From: Rhizobium sp. BK313
GTDB taxonomy: Bacteria; Pseudomonadota; Alphaproteobacteria; Rhizobiales; Rhizobiaceae
Direction of reading: 5' to 3'
NCBI RefSeq assembly: GCF_014193655.1
Contig: NZ_JACHZQ010000001.1
Coordinates: 2,356,001 to 2,420,000, forward strand
DNA: 64,000 bases
Every line of letters begins with the position of its first letter. Position 1 is the first letter of the stretch. This document shows, one piece after another, positions 47,141-56,241 of the stretch. The position numbers and the translations under genes were made by a program. The notes beneath the pieces are model-generated. The model was not told the origin of the DNA. It saw only the letters and a list, made by a program, of their open reading frames with translations, and did not search any database.

Positions 47141-48119
47141 TCTTGCCGATGTGACTGCTGGTCTCCATCAGCCTGTGCGCGTCGACGACGTCTTCGAACG
47201 CGAATGTCCGATAAATGACGGGAGCGACAGTGCCGTCGTCAAGCAGCGGCCAGACCTGGGAATGAAGATCGTCGCGGATTGCGCGTTTTTCTTCCGCGGT
47301 GCGCGGGCGCATGGTCGAGCCGGTGACCGTCAGGCGCTTGACCATGATCGGCTGCAGATTGGCCTTTTCGGCCACCGCGCCGCCGAGGAAGGCGATGATC
47401 GACAGGCAGCCATCCCTGGCGAGCGAGGCAAGGTTTTTCTCGAAATAGGCTGCGCCGATCATGTCAAGGACGGCATCGACCCCGTGGCCGGTTTCCGCCT
47501 TGATGACCTCGGCAAAGTCTTCCTCTTTATAGTTGATCGCCCGCTTTGCGCCGAGTTTCTCGCAGGCATCGCATTTCTCCTTCGAGCCGGCGGTGGCATA
47601 AACCGTGGCTCCGAAGGCTTTGGCAAGCTGGATCGCTGTCGTGCCGATGCCGCTCGAACCGCCGTGGATCAGCACGCTCTCGCCTTCGGTTAGGCCCGCC
47701 ATCTGGAAGAGATTGGCCCAGACGGTGAAGAACGTCTCAGGCAATGCGGCCGCACGAACGGCGTCATAGCCATTCGGGAACCGCAATGCCTGGCCGGCCG
47801 GGAGAACGCAATATTCGGCATAGGCGCCGCCATTGGCGAGGCCGCAGACCTTGTTGCCGATGGCGAATTCAGTGACGCCGCGCGCGACATCGACGACTTC
47901 GCCAGCAATTTCCAAGCCGAGGATAGGGCTTGCATCCTTCGGCGGCGGATAAATGCCCTGGCGCTGAGCCACATCCGGCCTGTTCACGCCAGCCGCCTCG
48001 ACGCGAACGAGGATTTCCCCGTCTTTCAGCACCGGCAGAGGTTTGCGGGCAATCGTCATGACCTCGGGCGCGCCGAAGGATGGCAAATCCACAAAACGCA
48101 TTTCAGACGGCAAGGGCAT
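47121..48119 (-). CDS. NAD(P)H-quinone oxidoreductase (PIG3/zeta-crystallin type)
   Basis: 332 residues. Zinc-free medium-chain dehydrogenase/reductase. [15 protein letters not shown] near 46-60 is the PIG3 (TIGR02824) signature. [20 protein letters not shown] near 145 is the NADPH-binding segment, and the structural zinc cysteines of alcohol dehydrogenases are absent. It reduces quinones or activated double bonds with NADPH in the cytoplasm. TAGGAGAAACGAGCC precedes the ATG. It stands alone downstream of the EAL-CBS-GGDEF gene with an 80-nt gap. Confidence 0.92.
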   Translation of the reverse strand: MPLPSEMRFVDLPSFGAPEVMTIARKPLPVLKDGEILVRVEAAGVNRPDVAQRQGIYPPPKDASPILGLEIAGEVVDVARGVTEFAIGNKVCGLANGGAYAEYCVLPAGQALRFPNGYDAVRAAALPETFFTVWANLFQMAGLTEGESVLIHGGSSGIGTTAIQLAKAFGATVYATAGSKEKCDACEKLGAKRAINYKEEDFAEVIKAETGHGVDAVLDMIGAAYFEKNLASLARDGCLSIIAFLGGAVAEKANLQPIMVKRLTVTGSTMRPRTAEEKRAIRDDLHSQVWPLLDDGTVAPVIYRTFAFEDVVDAHRLMETSSHIGKIMLKLA

Positions 48120-48199
48120 GGCTCGTTTCTCCTATCCCAGCAAAGCAATGGAGATAGTTTAGCGCATGCCTCTTGAAAAGAAGCTGGAGTGGGAGGGCG

Positions 48200-50005
48200 T
48201 CAATTCGTCTCGCCCAGGCTTAAGAACGCAAAGCCGATTTCGGTTTCCTTCGCCCTAGCCTTGATGCCCGCGATCGAAGTGCTGACACGGTTGATATCGT
48301 CGATGACCAGGCCTTCGGGCAGTTCGAGAATGCCGATGGAGCAACGCATCAGCGGGAACAGCGCCTCCGCGCCGCTACGGTCATGCCCGCGGATGCGGCC
48401 GGCGGCACGATCCTCCGCCGAATAGAATTCCAGGACGTCGGCGTGGAAATCGGCAAGCAGCCTCTCCAGAATCTCGCGCAATTCCTCAACATTCCAGCCG
48501 GTGACGCCGATGAAGAAATCGTCGCCGCCGACGTGGCCGAGAAAATGGCGTTCGGCGAAGAAGTAACGCCGCATCAGCGCCGCAAACAACGAAATGGCAT
48601 GGTCGCCGAGATGGAAGCCATAGGCATCGTTGAACGGCTTGAAATTGTCGAAGTCGCAATAGCAGAAGTGCCTGACTTCATCGCCGTCGCGGCCGGCATT
48701 CTGCATGAAGTCATGAATGGCGCGATTGCCCGGCAGGCCGGTTAACGGATTCTGGTCCTGGGCAATCTTCAACTGCTTCTCATTGATGACCTTGATCAGC
48801 GAGGCGGCCGAGACGATGCCGGCATAATGCATGCCCTCGGTAACGATCAGGCAGTTGCTGCTTTCCATATTGGCGAAGATCGTCATCAGCGTATCGGCGT
48901 CGGAATCCAAACCGACGATCGGCGCCATCTCGACGAAATGCGAGATCGAGCGCTCATAGACCTTGTTTTTCAAGAGGTCGCGACCGAAGGGCTGATAGAT
49001 ATATTCCTTGAGCTGGTACTCGTGAACGATGCCGCGCGGCTCGCCGTTGGCGTTGACGACGGGGAAATAGGCGCGGCGCGGATTGCGGCGGAAAAGCTCG
49101 AAGACACTGTCGATGCTGTCATTCTCGCGGATGGTCGGCAAGACTTCTATCTGCTTGCGGATGAGAATTTCGTCTAGCGATTGGCTGTTGCGCGCCACTT
49201 TGCCGAGTTCCTGCAGATGCGGGAAGCTTGGCTTCAACTCGTTGATCAACGTCGTCGGGCGGGCGATAAACCAGCCCTGGACAAGATCGACGCCGAATTC
49301 GCGGCAGATCAGAAATTCCGCCTCGGTTTCGATGCCTTCGGCGATGACGCGGGTACCCAGGACGTGGGCGATATTGACGAGGTTTTTGAGAATATGGCGC
49401 TTGCGGGCGCTGCGATCGATATTGGAGACGAAATACCGGTCGATCTTGAGATAATCGACGGGATATTCAGACAACAGCTTCATCTCGGCGTGGCCGACAC
49501 CGAAATCGTCGATTGCGAGCTTGAAACCGGCATCCCGCATCTTGGCGACCAGACCGCAAAATTCCGGCACACTGGTGTTGTCGAAGCGTTCGGAGAACTC
49601 AAAGCAGACGGAGGACGGCGCGATGCCGGCCTTCTTCATATGTTGCAGCAAACCGTCGGCAAGCACTTCGCCCTGCGGAATGAGCCGGACATCGAGATTG
49701 AGGAAGAGAGTTGCGGTACCGGCATTGCCAAGCGTGGCAAATTTCGCCAGCGCCCGGCTCGTCACCATCTGTTCCAGCCCGAGGAGTTGGCCTGTGCGCT
49801 CGGCCTCATCGAGGATCTGGATCGGGCTGTCGAAGCCGATACGCTCTTGCCCGCGCATCAAGGATTCATAGCCGAAAACCGCACCAGTGCCGGCCTCGAC
49901 GATTGGCTGGAAAGCATTTTCGATAACGAGTTTGGCAAGCGTGACAATCTGGTCGCTGGCATACCGGCGCAATACGCCCGGCTCGACGGCGGCGGTCAGG
50001 GACAT
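48200..50005 (-). CDS. EAL-CBS-GGDEF signalling protein with altered GGDEF motif
   Basis: 601 residues. Order: EAL domain (about 28-275; YESLMRG in place of EAL but keeping the metal-binding Glu, IDDFGVGHAE, LKIDRYFV, AEGIETEAEF), a CBS pair (about 285-410; RAYFPVVNANGEPRGIV, NCLIVTEGMHYAGIV), then GGDEF (about 430-590) with GGDDF at the signature position. Catalytic cyclase activity is therefore doubtful; the EAL part could be a working phosphodiesterase. The CBS domains could sense adenine nucleotides. No membrane segment is seen. ATG 50005, with GGAGATGGGC, is preferred to 50017. Confidence 0.9.
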   Translation of the reverse strand: MSLTAAVEPGVLRRYASDQIVTLAKLVIENAFQPIVEAGTGAVFGYESLMRGQERIGFDSPIQILDEAERTGQLLGLEQMVTSRALAKFATLGNAGTATLFLNLDVRLIPQGEVLADGLLQHMKKAGIAPSSVCFEFSERFDNTSVPEFCGLVAKMRDAGFKLAIDDFGVGHAEMKLLSEYPVDYLKIDRYFVSNIDRSARKRHILKNLVNIAHVLGTRVIAEGIETEAEFLICREFGVDLVQGWFIARPTTLINELKPSFPHLQELGKVARNSQSLDEILIRKQIEVLPTIRENDSIDSVFELFRRNPRRAYFPVVNANGEPRGIVHEYQLKEYIYQPFGRDLLKNKVYERSISHFVEMAPIVGLDSDADTLMTIFANMESSNCLIVTEGMHYAGIVSAASLIKVINEKQLKIAQDQNPLTGLPGNRAIHDFMQNAGRDGDEVRHFCYCDFDNFKPFNDAYGFHLGDHAISLFAALMRRYFFAERHFLGHVGGDDFFIGVTGWNVEELREILERLLADFHADVLEFYSAEDRAAGRIRGHDRSGAEALFPLMRCSIGILELPEGLVIDDINRVSTSIAGIKARAKETEIGFAFLSLGETN

Positions 50006-50030
50006 GCCCATCTCCATTTAAGAATTTTTG

Positions 50031-50059
50031 ATCTAAGTTTTTTAAGTAAAACTTTAGAT
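50031..50059. repeat. AT-rich inverted repeat upstream of the EAL-CBS-GGDEF gene
   Basis: ATCTAAGTTTT (50031-50041) pairs with AAAACTTTAGAT (50048-50059), one base longer. It lies 26-54 nt before the start at 50005, where a repressor site or leader hairpin would be. Confidence 0.4.
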
Positions 50060-50216
50060 TTATCGCGTTTTCGGCCCAAGATGCGCCACAACTGTCAACG
50101 AAATCTTTCCCGCATGTGAAAGTTTCGTGAATGGTAAAAGAGCATTAACCATAGCTAAGCCGCCTCAATCCAAGGAGCGGCAACCATCGTCTGATAGTGC
50201 GCGTGATGTTCGCCGC

Positions 50217-50468
50217 TCAGTTATGCCGGCGTCTTTCCGCTTCGTAATCAGCAAACATGTCGGCAACGCAACGGCTGCTCTTCGCCACGCCATCAAGATC
50301 GTTGGCGGCACGGGGTACATCGCAGATATCACCGCGCTTGCGTGCGGCCTCCCACATGCGCAGGGCCTCGCGCACGACTTCGCTGCTCGAAGCATAAGTG
50401 CCCGTGTCGACGGCTGCGCGGATACCGGCAGCCTGAAGCGGAGAGATGGAAACCGTTACCATCGGCAT
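50217..50468 (-). CDS. ParD-like (CopG/RHH) antitoxin, apparently without ParE
   Basis: 83 residues. The N-terminal ribbon-helix-helix MPMVTVSISPLQAAGIRAAV then GTYASSSEVVREALRMWEA (about 23-41) is the ParD pattern 'G.Y.S.SEVVR.ALR'. The C-terminal part is long and charged (ADMFADYEAERRRHN). ATG 50468 has GGGAGGAATATC. Downstream on the same strand, up to the next gene, I see no ParE-like frame; the longest frames there are under 25 codons. It may be an orphan antitoxin or a DNA-binding protein. Confidence 0.75.
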   Translation of the reverse strand: MPMVTVSISPLQAAGIRAAVDTGTYASSSEVVREALRMWEAARKRGDICDVPRAANDLDGVAKSSRCVADMFADYEAERRRHN

Positions 50469-50699
50469 GATATTCCTCCCTTTTTAGTTCTTAAACAAAA
50501 CTATTCGCTGGAGACATATTCCAAGCAAATAACCGGAAGCTTCAAGACGCGTCTCCGTCGACACGCTCGCTCCGGACAATGGCGCCTGCCGTTACGTCAG
50601 TCAGCGCCGCTCCCGTCCTCCACGGCAGCCTATGAAGAGTAGCCCCGCTCACACGTCTTGTCAAAAAGTAGTAGTCCGTTACTCCCTCTTTACCCGCTT

Positions 50700-51248
50700 T
50701 TACTGCTTAAGAGCGAAGCCGAAGGCCATCAGTGTCCAACCCTGAAAAATCAGGTCGACCGCGAGAAAGAGACCAAGTATCCAAAGACTGTTGACCGGCC
50801 AACCGAGAGCGATGGCAATGCCGGCGAGTGCGGTCATCACGCCGCCGATGACAATCCATATCCAACCCCGTTCCGGCTTCAGCTTGCGGCCAACCCAGAC
50901 ACGAAATGTGCCTGCAATAAGCAATGCGATGGCAAGAAACAGCGTCAACGCTTCCGAGGCGAGCAAAGGATTGGCAAAAGCAAGGATGCCGGCGATCGTA
51001 TAAAGCAGGCCGCTGAGCACCCAGAACAGAATATGTTCCCATCCCCGGACCTGAAAGGCATGCGCCAGGTGGATGATACCGCCGACCAGCATCAGCATGC
51101 CGATATAATAGACCGATACAACGGTGGCGATGAAAAGATTGCCAAGCGCGATTCCGCCGCAAATGAGTAGAAACACGCCAAGCGCAACAAACCATCCCCA
51201 TTTGTCCCGCATGGCGGATGGTGGAATTTCATCCAGAACATTGACCAT
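50700..51248 (-). CDS. HdeD family acid-resistance membrane protein
   Basis: 182 residues with about six hydrophobic segments. GWFVALGVFLLICGGIALGN near 18-37, GMLMLVGGIIHLAHAFQVRGW near 50-70 (GMLMLVGGIIHLAHAF) and GLLYTIAGILAFANPLLA fit the DUF308/HdeD repeat structure. HdeD family members protect against acid or membrane stress by an unknown mechanism. GGAGGTGCAGTC precedes the ATG. It is divergent from betI with the betI operator region between. The 231-nt gap to the ParD-like gene shows nothing I can name. Confidence 0.9.
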   Translation of the reverse strand: MVNVLDEIPPSAMRDKWGWFVALGVFLLICGGIALGNLFIATVVSVYYIGMLMLVGGIIHLAHAFQVRGWEHILFWVLSGLLYTIAGILAFANPLLASEALTLFLAIALLIAGTFRVWVGRKLKPERGWIWIVIGGVMTALAGIAIALGWPVNSLWILGLFLAVDLIFQGWTLMAFGFALKQ

Positions 51249-51348
51249 GACTGCACCTCCCCATTCGGAAGAATATGATACAGGAATGTATTCCCGGAAA
51301 GAGGCTGGAGATTTCTGAAGTTAATCAGATCGGCGCATGATTTTTTTG

Positions 51349-51368
51349 TTGATTGATCAGTCAATCAA
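51349..51368. promoter_or_regulatory. BetI operator candidate
   Basis: TTGATTGA-TCAG-TCAATCAA: perfect 8-bp arms, 31 nt before the betI start. It matches the character of known BetI sites, which are dyads centred on TTGATTGA-type half sites in bet promoters. Choline would release repression. Confidence 0.75.
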
Positions 51369-51399
51369 AAATACACTCCGATGAGCTCTGGGGTGACGT

Positions 51400-52017
51400 A
51401 TGCCGAAAGTTGGAATGGAACCGGTGCGCCGCAAGGCGCTTGTGGATGCAGCGATGCGCGTGATCGGTGATCACGGCTCGCTGACTGTCACCATGTCCGA
51501 AATCGCCAAGCAGGCAGGCGTTTCCCCCGCCCTCGCCCATCATTACTTCGGCAGCAAAGAGCAGTTGCTGATCGAAACCGTCCGGAGTCACCTACAGCGC
51601 CTGCGCGACAGCACGGTGACGGCGCTGAGGGCAGCAAAGACGCCGCGAGAAAAACTGTCCGCCATCATCCGCGTCAGTTTCCAGGCTGATCAATTCGCGC
51701 CGGAGACGATTGCCGCCTGGCTCGCCTTCTATGCCGAGGCGCAGCGTTCCGAGGAGACGCGCCGCTTCCTCGTCATCTATGCGAGACGGCTGCGCTCCAA
51801 CCTGCTCGCCAACCTCAAGGTATTGTGTCCGAGCGAAGACGCCGAGCGTATTGCCGAGGGTGCTGCCGCGATGATCGACGGGCTCTATATCCGTCAGAGC
51901 CTGCGATCAGCGCCGATCAGCATCGATGCTTCGATCGCCCTCACTGAAGATTACATCAACGCTCTGCTTGCGCCGCTTCCCCGAAAGGCTGCCTTTCAAA
52001 AGGAACAGATAAAATGA
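51400..52017 (+). CDS. betI: Choline-responsive repressor BetI
   Basis: 205 residues. TetR-family repressor. The [33 protein letters not shown] spans about 28-57 (core [19 protein letters not shown]). The C-terminal domain [22 protein letters not shown] ([17 protein letters not shown] near 92-108) is the BetI-specific choline-binding region. Start ATG 51400 follows GGGGTGACGT. Its stop overlaps the betB start by 4 nt (ATGA). It represses its own operon until choline is present. Confidence 0.96.
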   Translation: MPKVGMEPVRRKALVDAAMRVIGDHGSLTVTMSEIAKQAGVSPALAHHYFGSKEQLLIETVRSHLQRLRDSTVTALRAAKTPREKLSAIIRVSFQADQFAPETIAAWLAFYAEAQRSEETRRFLVIYARRLRSNLLANLKVLCPSEDAERIAEGAAAMIDGLYIRQSLRSAPISIDASIALTEDYINALLAPLPRKAAFQKEQIK

Positions 52018-53483
52018 CCCTCAAAGCCCAGCCGAAAGCCTCGCATTTCATCGACGGCGAATACGTCGAGGATACCGACGGCACCGCTATCGAAAGCATC
52101 TATCCGGCCACCGGCGAAGTGATCGCGCGGCTACACGCGGCGACCCCCGCCATCGTCGAGCAGGCGATCGCCAGCGCCAAGCGGGCGCAGCCGGAATGGG
52201 CGGCAATGAGCCCGACGGCACGCGGCCGCATCCTGAGGCGCGCCGCCGAGATCATGCGCGAGCGCAACCGCGAGCTTTCCGAGCTGGAAACCCTTGATAC
52301 CGGTAAGCCGATCCAGGAAACGATCGTCGCAGACCCGACTTCAGGCGCCGATAGTTTCGAATTCTTCGGTGGCGTGGCCGCAGCCGGCCTCAACGGCTCC
52401 TATATCCCGCTCGGAGGCGATTTCGCCTATACCAAGCGCGTGCCGCTCGGCGTCTGCGTCGGCATCGGCGCCTGGAACTATCCGCAGCAGATCGCCTGCT
52501 GGAAGGGTGCGCCGGCGCTGGTCGCCGGCAACGCCATGGTGTTCAAACCTTCCGAAAACACGCCGCTCGGCGCGCTGAAGATCGCCGAGATCCTGATCGA
52601 GGCCGGCCTGCCGAAGGGGCTCTATAATGTCATCCAGGGTGACCGCGAGACCGGACCGCTGCTCATCAACCATCCCGACGTGGCAAAGGTGTCGCTGACC
52701 GGCTCCGTGCCGACCGGCCGCAAGGTCGCCGCCGCGGCCGCAGGAAGCCTGAAGCACGTCACCATGGAACTCGGCGGCAAGTCGCCGCTGATCGTGTTCG
52801 ACGACGCCGATATCGACAGCGCCATCGGCGGCGCCATGCTCGGCAATTTCTATTCGACCGGACAGGTCTGCTCGAACGGCACGCGTGTCTTCGTCAACAA
52901 AAAGATCAAGGCCGAGTTCCTGAAGCGGCTGAAGGGACGCACCGAGGCCATGCTGATCGGCGACCCCATGGATGAGGCAACCCAGATCGGCCCGATGGTC
53001 TCCTGGGCGCAGCGGGAAAAGGTGATCGCCTACATCGAGAAGGGCAAGGCGGAAGGTGCGACGCTGGTGGCCGGCGGCGGCATTCCCAACAATGTCTCCG
53101 GCGAAGGCTACTATGTGCAGCCGACCGTCTTTGCCGACGTCACCGACGATATGACCATCGCCCGCGAAGAAATCTTCGGCCCGGTCATGTGCGTGCTGGA
53201 TTTCGATGACGAGACAGAGGTGATCGCTCGCGCCAACGCCACCGAATTCGGCCTTTCCGGCGGCGTTTTCACCGCCGACTTGACCCGCGCCCACCGCGTC
53301 GTCGATCAGCTCGAAGCCGGTACGCTGTGGATCAACACCTACAATCTCTGCCCGGTGGAAATTCCTTTCGGCGGCTCCAAGCAATCGGGCTTCGGCCGCG
53401 AGAATTCGCTTGCCGCGCTGGAACACTATTCCGAGCTGAAGACGGTCTATGTCGGCATGGGGCCGGTGCAGGCACCATACTAA
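52014..53483 (+). CDS. betB: Betaine aldehyde dehydrogenase
   Basis: 489 residues. It oxidises betaine aldehyde to glycine betaine with NAD(P)+, the second step of osmoprotectant synthesis. Catalytic motifs are [12 protein letters not shown] ([16 protein letters not shown] near 250), the Cys region [16 protein letters not shown] near 281-296 (Cys288 area), and [16 protein letters not shown] near 155. Its start overlaps betI by 4 nt and betA follows 30 nt later. Its length agrees with rhizobial BetB. Confidence 0.97.
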   Translation: MTLKAQPKASHFIDGEYVEDTDGTAIESIYPATGEVIARLHAATPAIVEQAIASAKRAQPEWAAMSPTARGRILRRAAEIMRERNRELSELETLDTGKPIQETIVADPTSGADSFEFFGGVAAAGLNGSYIPLGGDFAYTKRVPLGVCVGIGAWNYPQQIACWKGAPALVAGNAMVFKPSENTPLGALKIAEILIEAGLPKGLYNVIQGDRETGPLLINHPDVAKVSLTGSVPTGRKVAAAAAGSLKHVTMELGGKSPLIVFDDADIDSAIGGAMLGNFYSTGQVCSNGTRVFVNKKIKAEFLKRLKGRTEAMLIGDPMDEATQIGPMVSWAQREKVIAYIEKGKAEGATLVAGGGIPNNVSGEGYYVQPTVFADVTDDMTIAREEIFGPVMCVLDFDDETEVIARANATEFGLSGGVFTADLTRAHRVVDQLEAGTLWINTYNLCPVEIPFGGSKQSGFGRENSLAALEHYSELKTVYVGMGPVQAPY

Positions 53484-53513
53484 GTCGCACCTCGTCCCCT
53501 GGAAAACATCGCC

Positions 53514-55166
53514 ATGCAGCAAGCAGATTTCGTCATCATCGGCTCAGGTTCCGCCGGCTCCGCCATGGCCTATCGACTGTCGGAGGACGGCAGGCATTCG
53601 GTCATCGTGCTGGAATTCGGCGGCAGCGATTTTGGACCCTTCATCCAGATGCCGGCCGCCCTTGCCTGGCCGATGAGCATGAACCGCTATAATTGGGGCT
53701 ATCTCTCCGAGCCGGAGCCGCAACTCAACAACCGGCGCATCACCGCGCCGCGCGGCAAGGTCATCGGCGGCTCGTCCTCGATCAACGGCATGGTCTACGT
53801 TCGCGGTCATGCCGAAGATTTCAATCGCTGGGAAGAACTCGGCGCCCATGGTTGGGCCTATGCCGACGTGCTCCCCTACTTCAAGCGGATGGAGCATTCG
53901 CATGGTGGCGAAGAGGGCTGGCGCGGAACCGACGGCCCCCTGCATGTCCGGCGCGGCGACGCCCGCAATCCGTTGTTCCATGCCTTTATCGAGGCAGGCC
54001 AGCAGGCGGGCTTCGAGGCGACGGAAGACTATAATGGCAGGAAACAGGAAGGCTTCGGCCTGATGGAGCAGACGACATGGGCCGGTCGGCGTTGGTCGGC
54101 GGCGACCGCCTATCTGAAGCCAGCGCTGAGACGGCCGAATGTTCAACTGATCCGTTGCCTCGCCCGCAAGGTGGTGATCGAAAACGGGCGCGCGACGGGC
54201 GTCGAAATCGAGCGCGGCGGTAAGATCGAGATCGTCAAGGCGAACCGCGAGGTCATTGTCTCGGCATCCTCCTTCAACTCACCGAAACTGCTGATGCTCT
54301 CGGGCATAGGCCCGGGGCAGCATCTGCGGGACATGGGTATCGAGGTGAAGGTGGACCGGCCGGGCGTTGGCGCCAATCTGCAGGACCATATGGAATTCTA
54401 TTTCCAGCAGACCAGCCTGAAGCCGGTTTCGCTCTATTCCTGGCTACCCTGGTATATGCAAGGCATCGTCGGGGCGCAGTGGATGTTCTTCAAATCCGGC
54501 CTCGGAACCTCCAACCAGTTCGAGGCTTGCGCTTTCGTGCGATCGGCGCCGGGCGTCAAGCAGCCCGATATCCAGTACCACTTCCTGCCAGTCGCCATCA
54601 GCTACGACGGCAAAGCGGCGGCCAAAAGCCACGGATTTCAGGTGCATGTCGGTTATAATCTGTCGAAATCGCGCGGTGCAGTGACGCTGCGCTCCTCCGA
54701 CCCGAAGGCCGATCCCGTCATCCGATTCAACTATATGAGCCATCCCGAGGACTGGGAGAAATTCCGCCATTGCGTCCGCCTCACCCGCGAGATTTTCGGA
54801 CAGAAGGCCTTCGACGAATATCGAGGGACGGAGATCCAGCCCGGCCCTGGCGTGCAGACCGATGAGCAGATCGACGCCTTCCTGCGCGAGCACCTGGAAA
54901 GCGCCTATCACCCCTGCGGCACCTGCAAGATGGGCTCGAAGGACGATCCGATGGCCGTGGTCGATTCCGACACCCGCGTCATCGGCGTCGACGGCCTGCG
55001 CGTTGCCGACAGCTCGATCTTCCCCCATGTCACCTATGGCAATCTCAATGGCCCTTCGATCATGACCGGCGAAAAAGCTGCCGACCATATTCTTGGCAAG
55101 CCAAGGTTGGCGCGATCGAACCAGGAGCCCTGGATCAATCCGCGATGGGCAGTGAGCGATCGGTAA
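53514..55166 (+). CDS. betA: Choline dehydrogenase
   Basis: 550 residues. FAD-dependent GMC oxidoreductase that oxidises choline to betaine aldehyde and feeds electrons to the respiratory chain, usually membrane-associated. [20 protein letters not shown] at 5-24 is the FAD-binding GxGxxG motif. [13 protein letters not shown] near 85 is GMC signature 1, and [17 protein letters not shown] near 255 is signature 2. [10 protein letters not shown] near 465-474 holds the catalytic His. It completes betIBA. Unlike Sinorhizobium meliloti's betICBA there is no betC sulfatase gene here. Confidence 0.97.
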   Translation: MQQADFVIIGSGSAGSAMAYRLSEDGRHSVIVLEFGGSDFGPFIQMPAALAWPMSMNRYNWGYLSEPEPQLNNRRITAPRGKVIGGSSSINGMVYVRGHAEDFNRWEELGAHGWAYADVLPYFKRMEHSHGGEEGWRGTDGPLHVRRGDARNPLFHAFIEAGQQAGFEATEDYNGRKQEGFGLMEQTTWAGRRWSAATAYLKPALRRPNVQLIRCLARKVVIENGRATGVEIERGGKIEIVKANREVIVSASSFNSPKLLMLSGIGPGQHLRDMGIEVKVDRPGVGANLQDHMEFYFQQTSLKPVSLYSWLPWYMQGIVGAQWMFFKSGLGTSNQFEACAFVRSAPGVKQPDIQYHFLPVAISYDGKAAAKSHGFQVHVGYNLSKSRGAVTLRSSDPKADPVIRFNYMSHPEDWEKFRHCVRLTREIFGQKAFDEYRGTEIQPGPGVQTDEQIDAFLREHLESAYHPCGTCKMGSKDDPMAVVDSDTRVIGVDGLRVADSSIFPHVTYGNLNGPSIMTGEKAADHILGKPRLARSNQEPWINPRWAVSDR

Positions 55167-55208
55167 GCTAACAATTCGGGCGCAAACGCGTGAGCAGCGG
55201 GTTCGTCT

Positions 55209-55679
55209 CTATAGAAACCCAATCCACCGGCCTGCGATCAACGCTCCGATCCAGATGAAAAACGATATTGCGGCGGACAATTTTACGCGAAAAGAAGCCA
55301 CGCCAAGCGAAATGGCACGCCGCCAATCCGGGCTTGCATGAAGAAGAAGCGCATTGAGGACGCCAAAAGCCAAGAGGCCGATCTTACAGAGGAAAGCCGG
55401 ATTTCCGGCATATTCGACAGGTCGCACCGTAAAGAGGCAAAGGCCGGTCACAACTGCGGCCACAACACCGACACTGGCAGCGCGGGAAAGAAATGGCCCC
55501 AGCACTGCCAGTGGAAACGAGCGGAAGAGCCCGAGAATACGCAGATCAAGCGGCAAGATCGCGCCGATCAGTGACGCGATTGCCAGAATATGTGCCGCGT
55601 TGACGGCCATGTAGAGCAACGCCGACCGCTTCAAGTGATGGGCAAGGGCCAAACCCCCGATCCATTCCAGGATCTCCAT
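55209..55679 (-). CDS. DUF6644-like (DUF2214-like) membrane protein
   Basis: 156 residues with four to five hydrophobic segments (about 8-20, 25-45, 60-85, 95-115, 130-150). AVNAAHILAIASLIGAILPLDLR near 26-48 (NAAHILAIASLIGAILPLD) and WRRAISLGVASFRVKLSAAI follow the pattern of the small membrane family often beside DUF6152 genes. Unknown function. It lies 10 nt downstream of the DUF6152 gene, so the two form an operon. It converges with betA. Confidence 0.75.
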   Translation of the reverse strand: MEILEWIGGLALAHHLKRSALLYMAVNAAHILAIASLIGAILPLDLRILGLFRSFPLAVLGPFLSRAASVGVVAAVVTGLCLFTVRPVEYAGNPAFLCKIGLLAFGVLNALLLHASPDWRRAISLGVASFRVKLSAAISFFIWIGALIAGRWIGFL

Positions 55680-55689
55680 GGCGATCCGG

Positions 55690-56076
55690 TCAATCGGTTT
55701 CGATTCGCTCGGGATAAATATCGTATTTCTTGTCGCCGATCGTAAGGCGCACCGCCTTCATGCGTTTCTCATTCGGATCGAGCGAACGGTTGCCGAGTGC
55801 GACAACCCGGTCACCGGGCTTTGCCGAACCCTCGACGAAGCCCGCGCGTTGCGTCTGGCGCGGATTGCCGAGCTCGACACGCCAAAGACCGTCGTCGGCG
55901 GTTGCGACGTCGAGGGACGGGTGCGGCGGCGCCATCGAAATCTGCTGAATCGTTCCCGTCAGCTCGAACTTCTTCTCTTCCGCCCAGGACCAGCCGTGAT
56001 GAGCTGCAGCGCCACCTGCGATCAGAACCGCCAAGCCGGCCACGACCAGAATCGTCTTGGATGATGAAGTGAACAT
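55690..56076 (-). CDS. DUF6152 family periplasmic protein
   Basis: 128 residues. A signal peptide ends near GGAAA, followed by HHGWSWAEEKKFELTGTI (about 26-43), the DUF6152 start. The rest (LDVATADDGLWRVELGNP, KPGDRVVALGNRSLDPNEKRMKA) reads as a small beta-barrel resembling OB-type domains. AAGGGGGAATCGGC precedes the ATG. It is paired with the membrane protein downstream. The conserved HH-W motif might bind metal, but no function is known. Confidence 0.85.
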   Translation of the reverse strand: MFTSSSKTILVVAGLAVLIAGGAAAHHGWSWAEEKKFELTGTIQQISMAPPHPSLDVATADDGLWRVELGNPRQTQRAGFVEGSAKPGDRVVALGNRSLDPNEKRMKAVRLTIGDKKYDIYPERIETD

Positions 56077-56241
56077 GCCGATTCCCCCTTTTCCTACCCA
56101 GGTGCGGGAAAATGGCGCAGTGCTGGCGAATGGACAGGCATATCAACAAGAGTTGAAGGACGACGGGGTTCGACGTTAGAACCGTTAAATGCATACCATC
56201 CGGCCGCGAAGCCGACACTAGCTCCTACAGCGAAGATTGCC

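Noticed and set aside
50100..50216. A ParE toxin after the ParD-like gene
   Set aside because: All three frames close within 25 codons and none resembles ParE.
52341..53522. 393-codon open frame opposite betB
   Set aside because: Antisense shadow of a strongly conserved aldehyde dehydrogenase gene.
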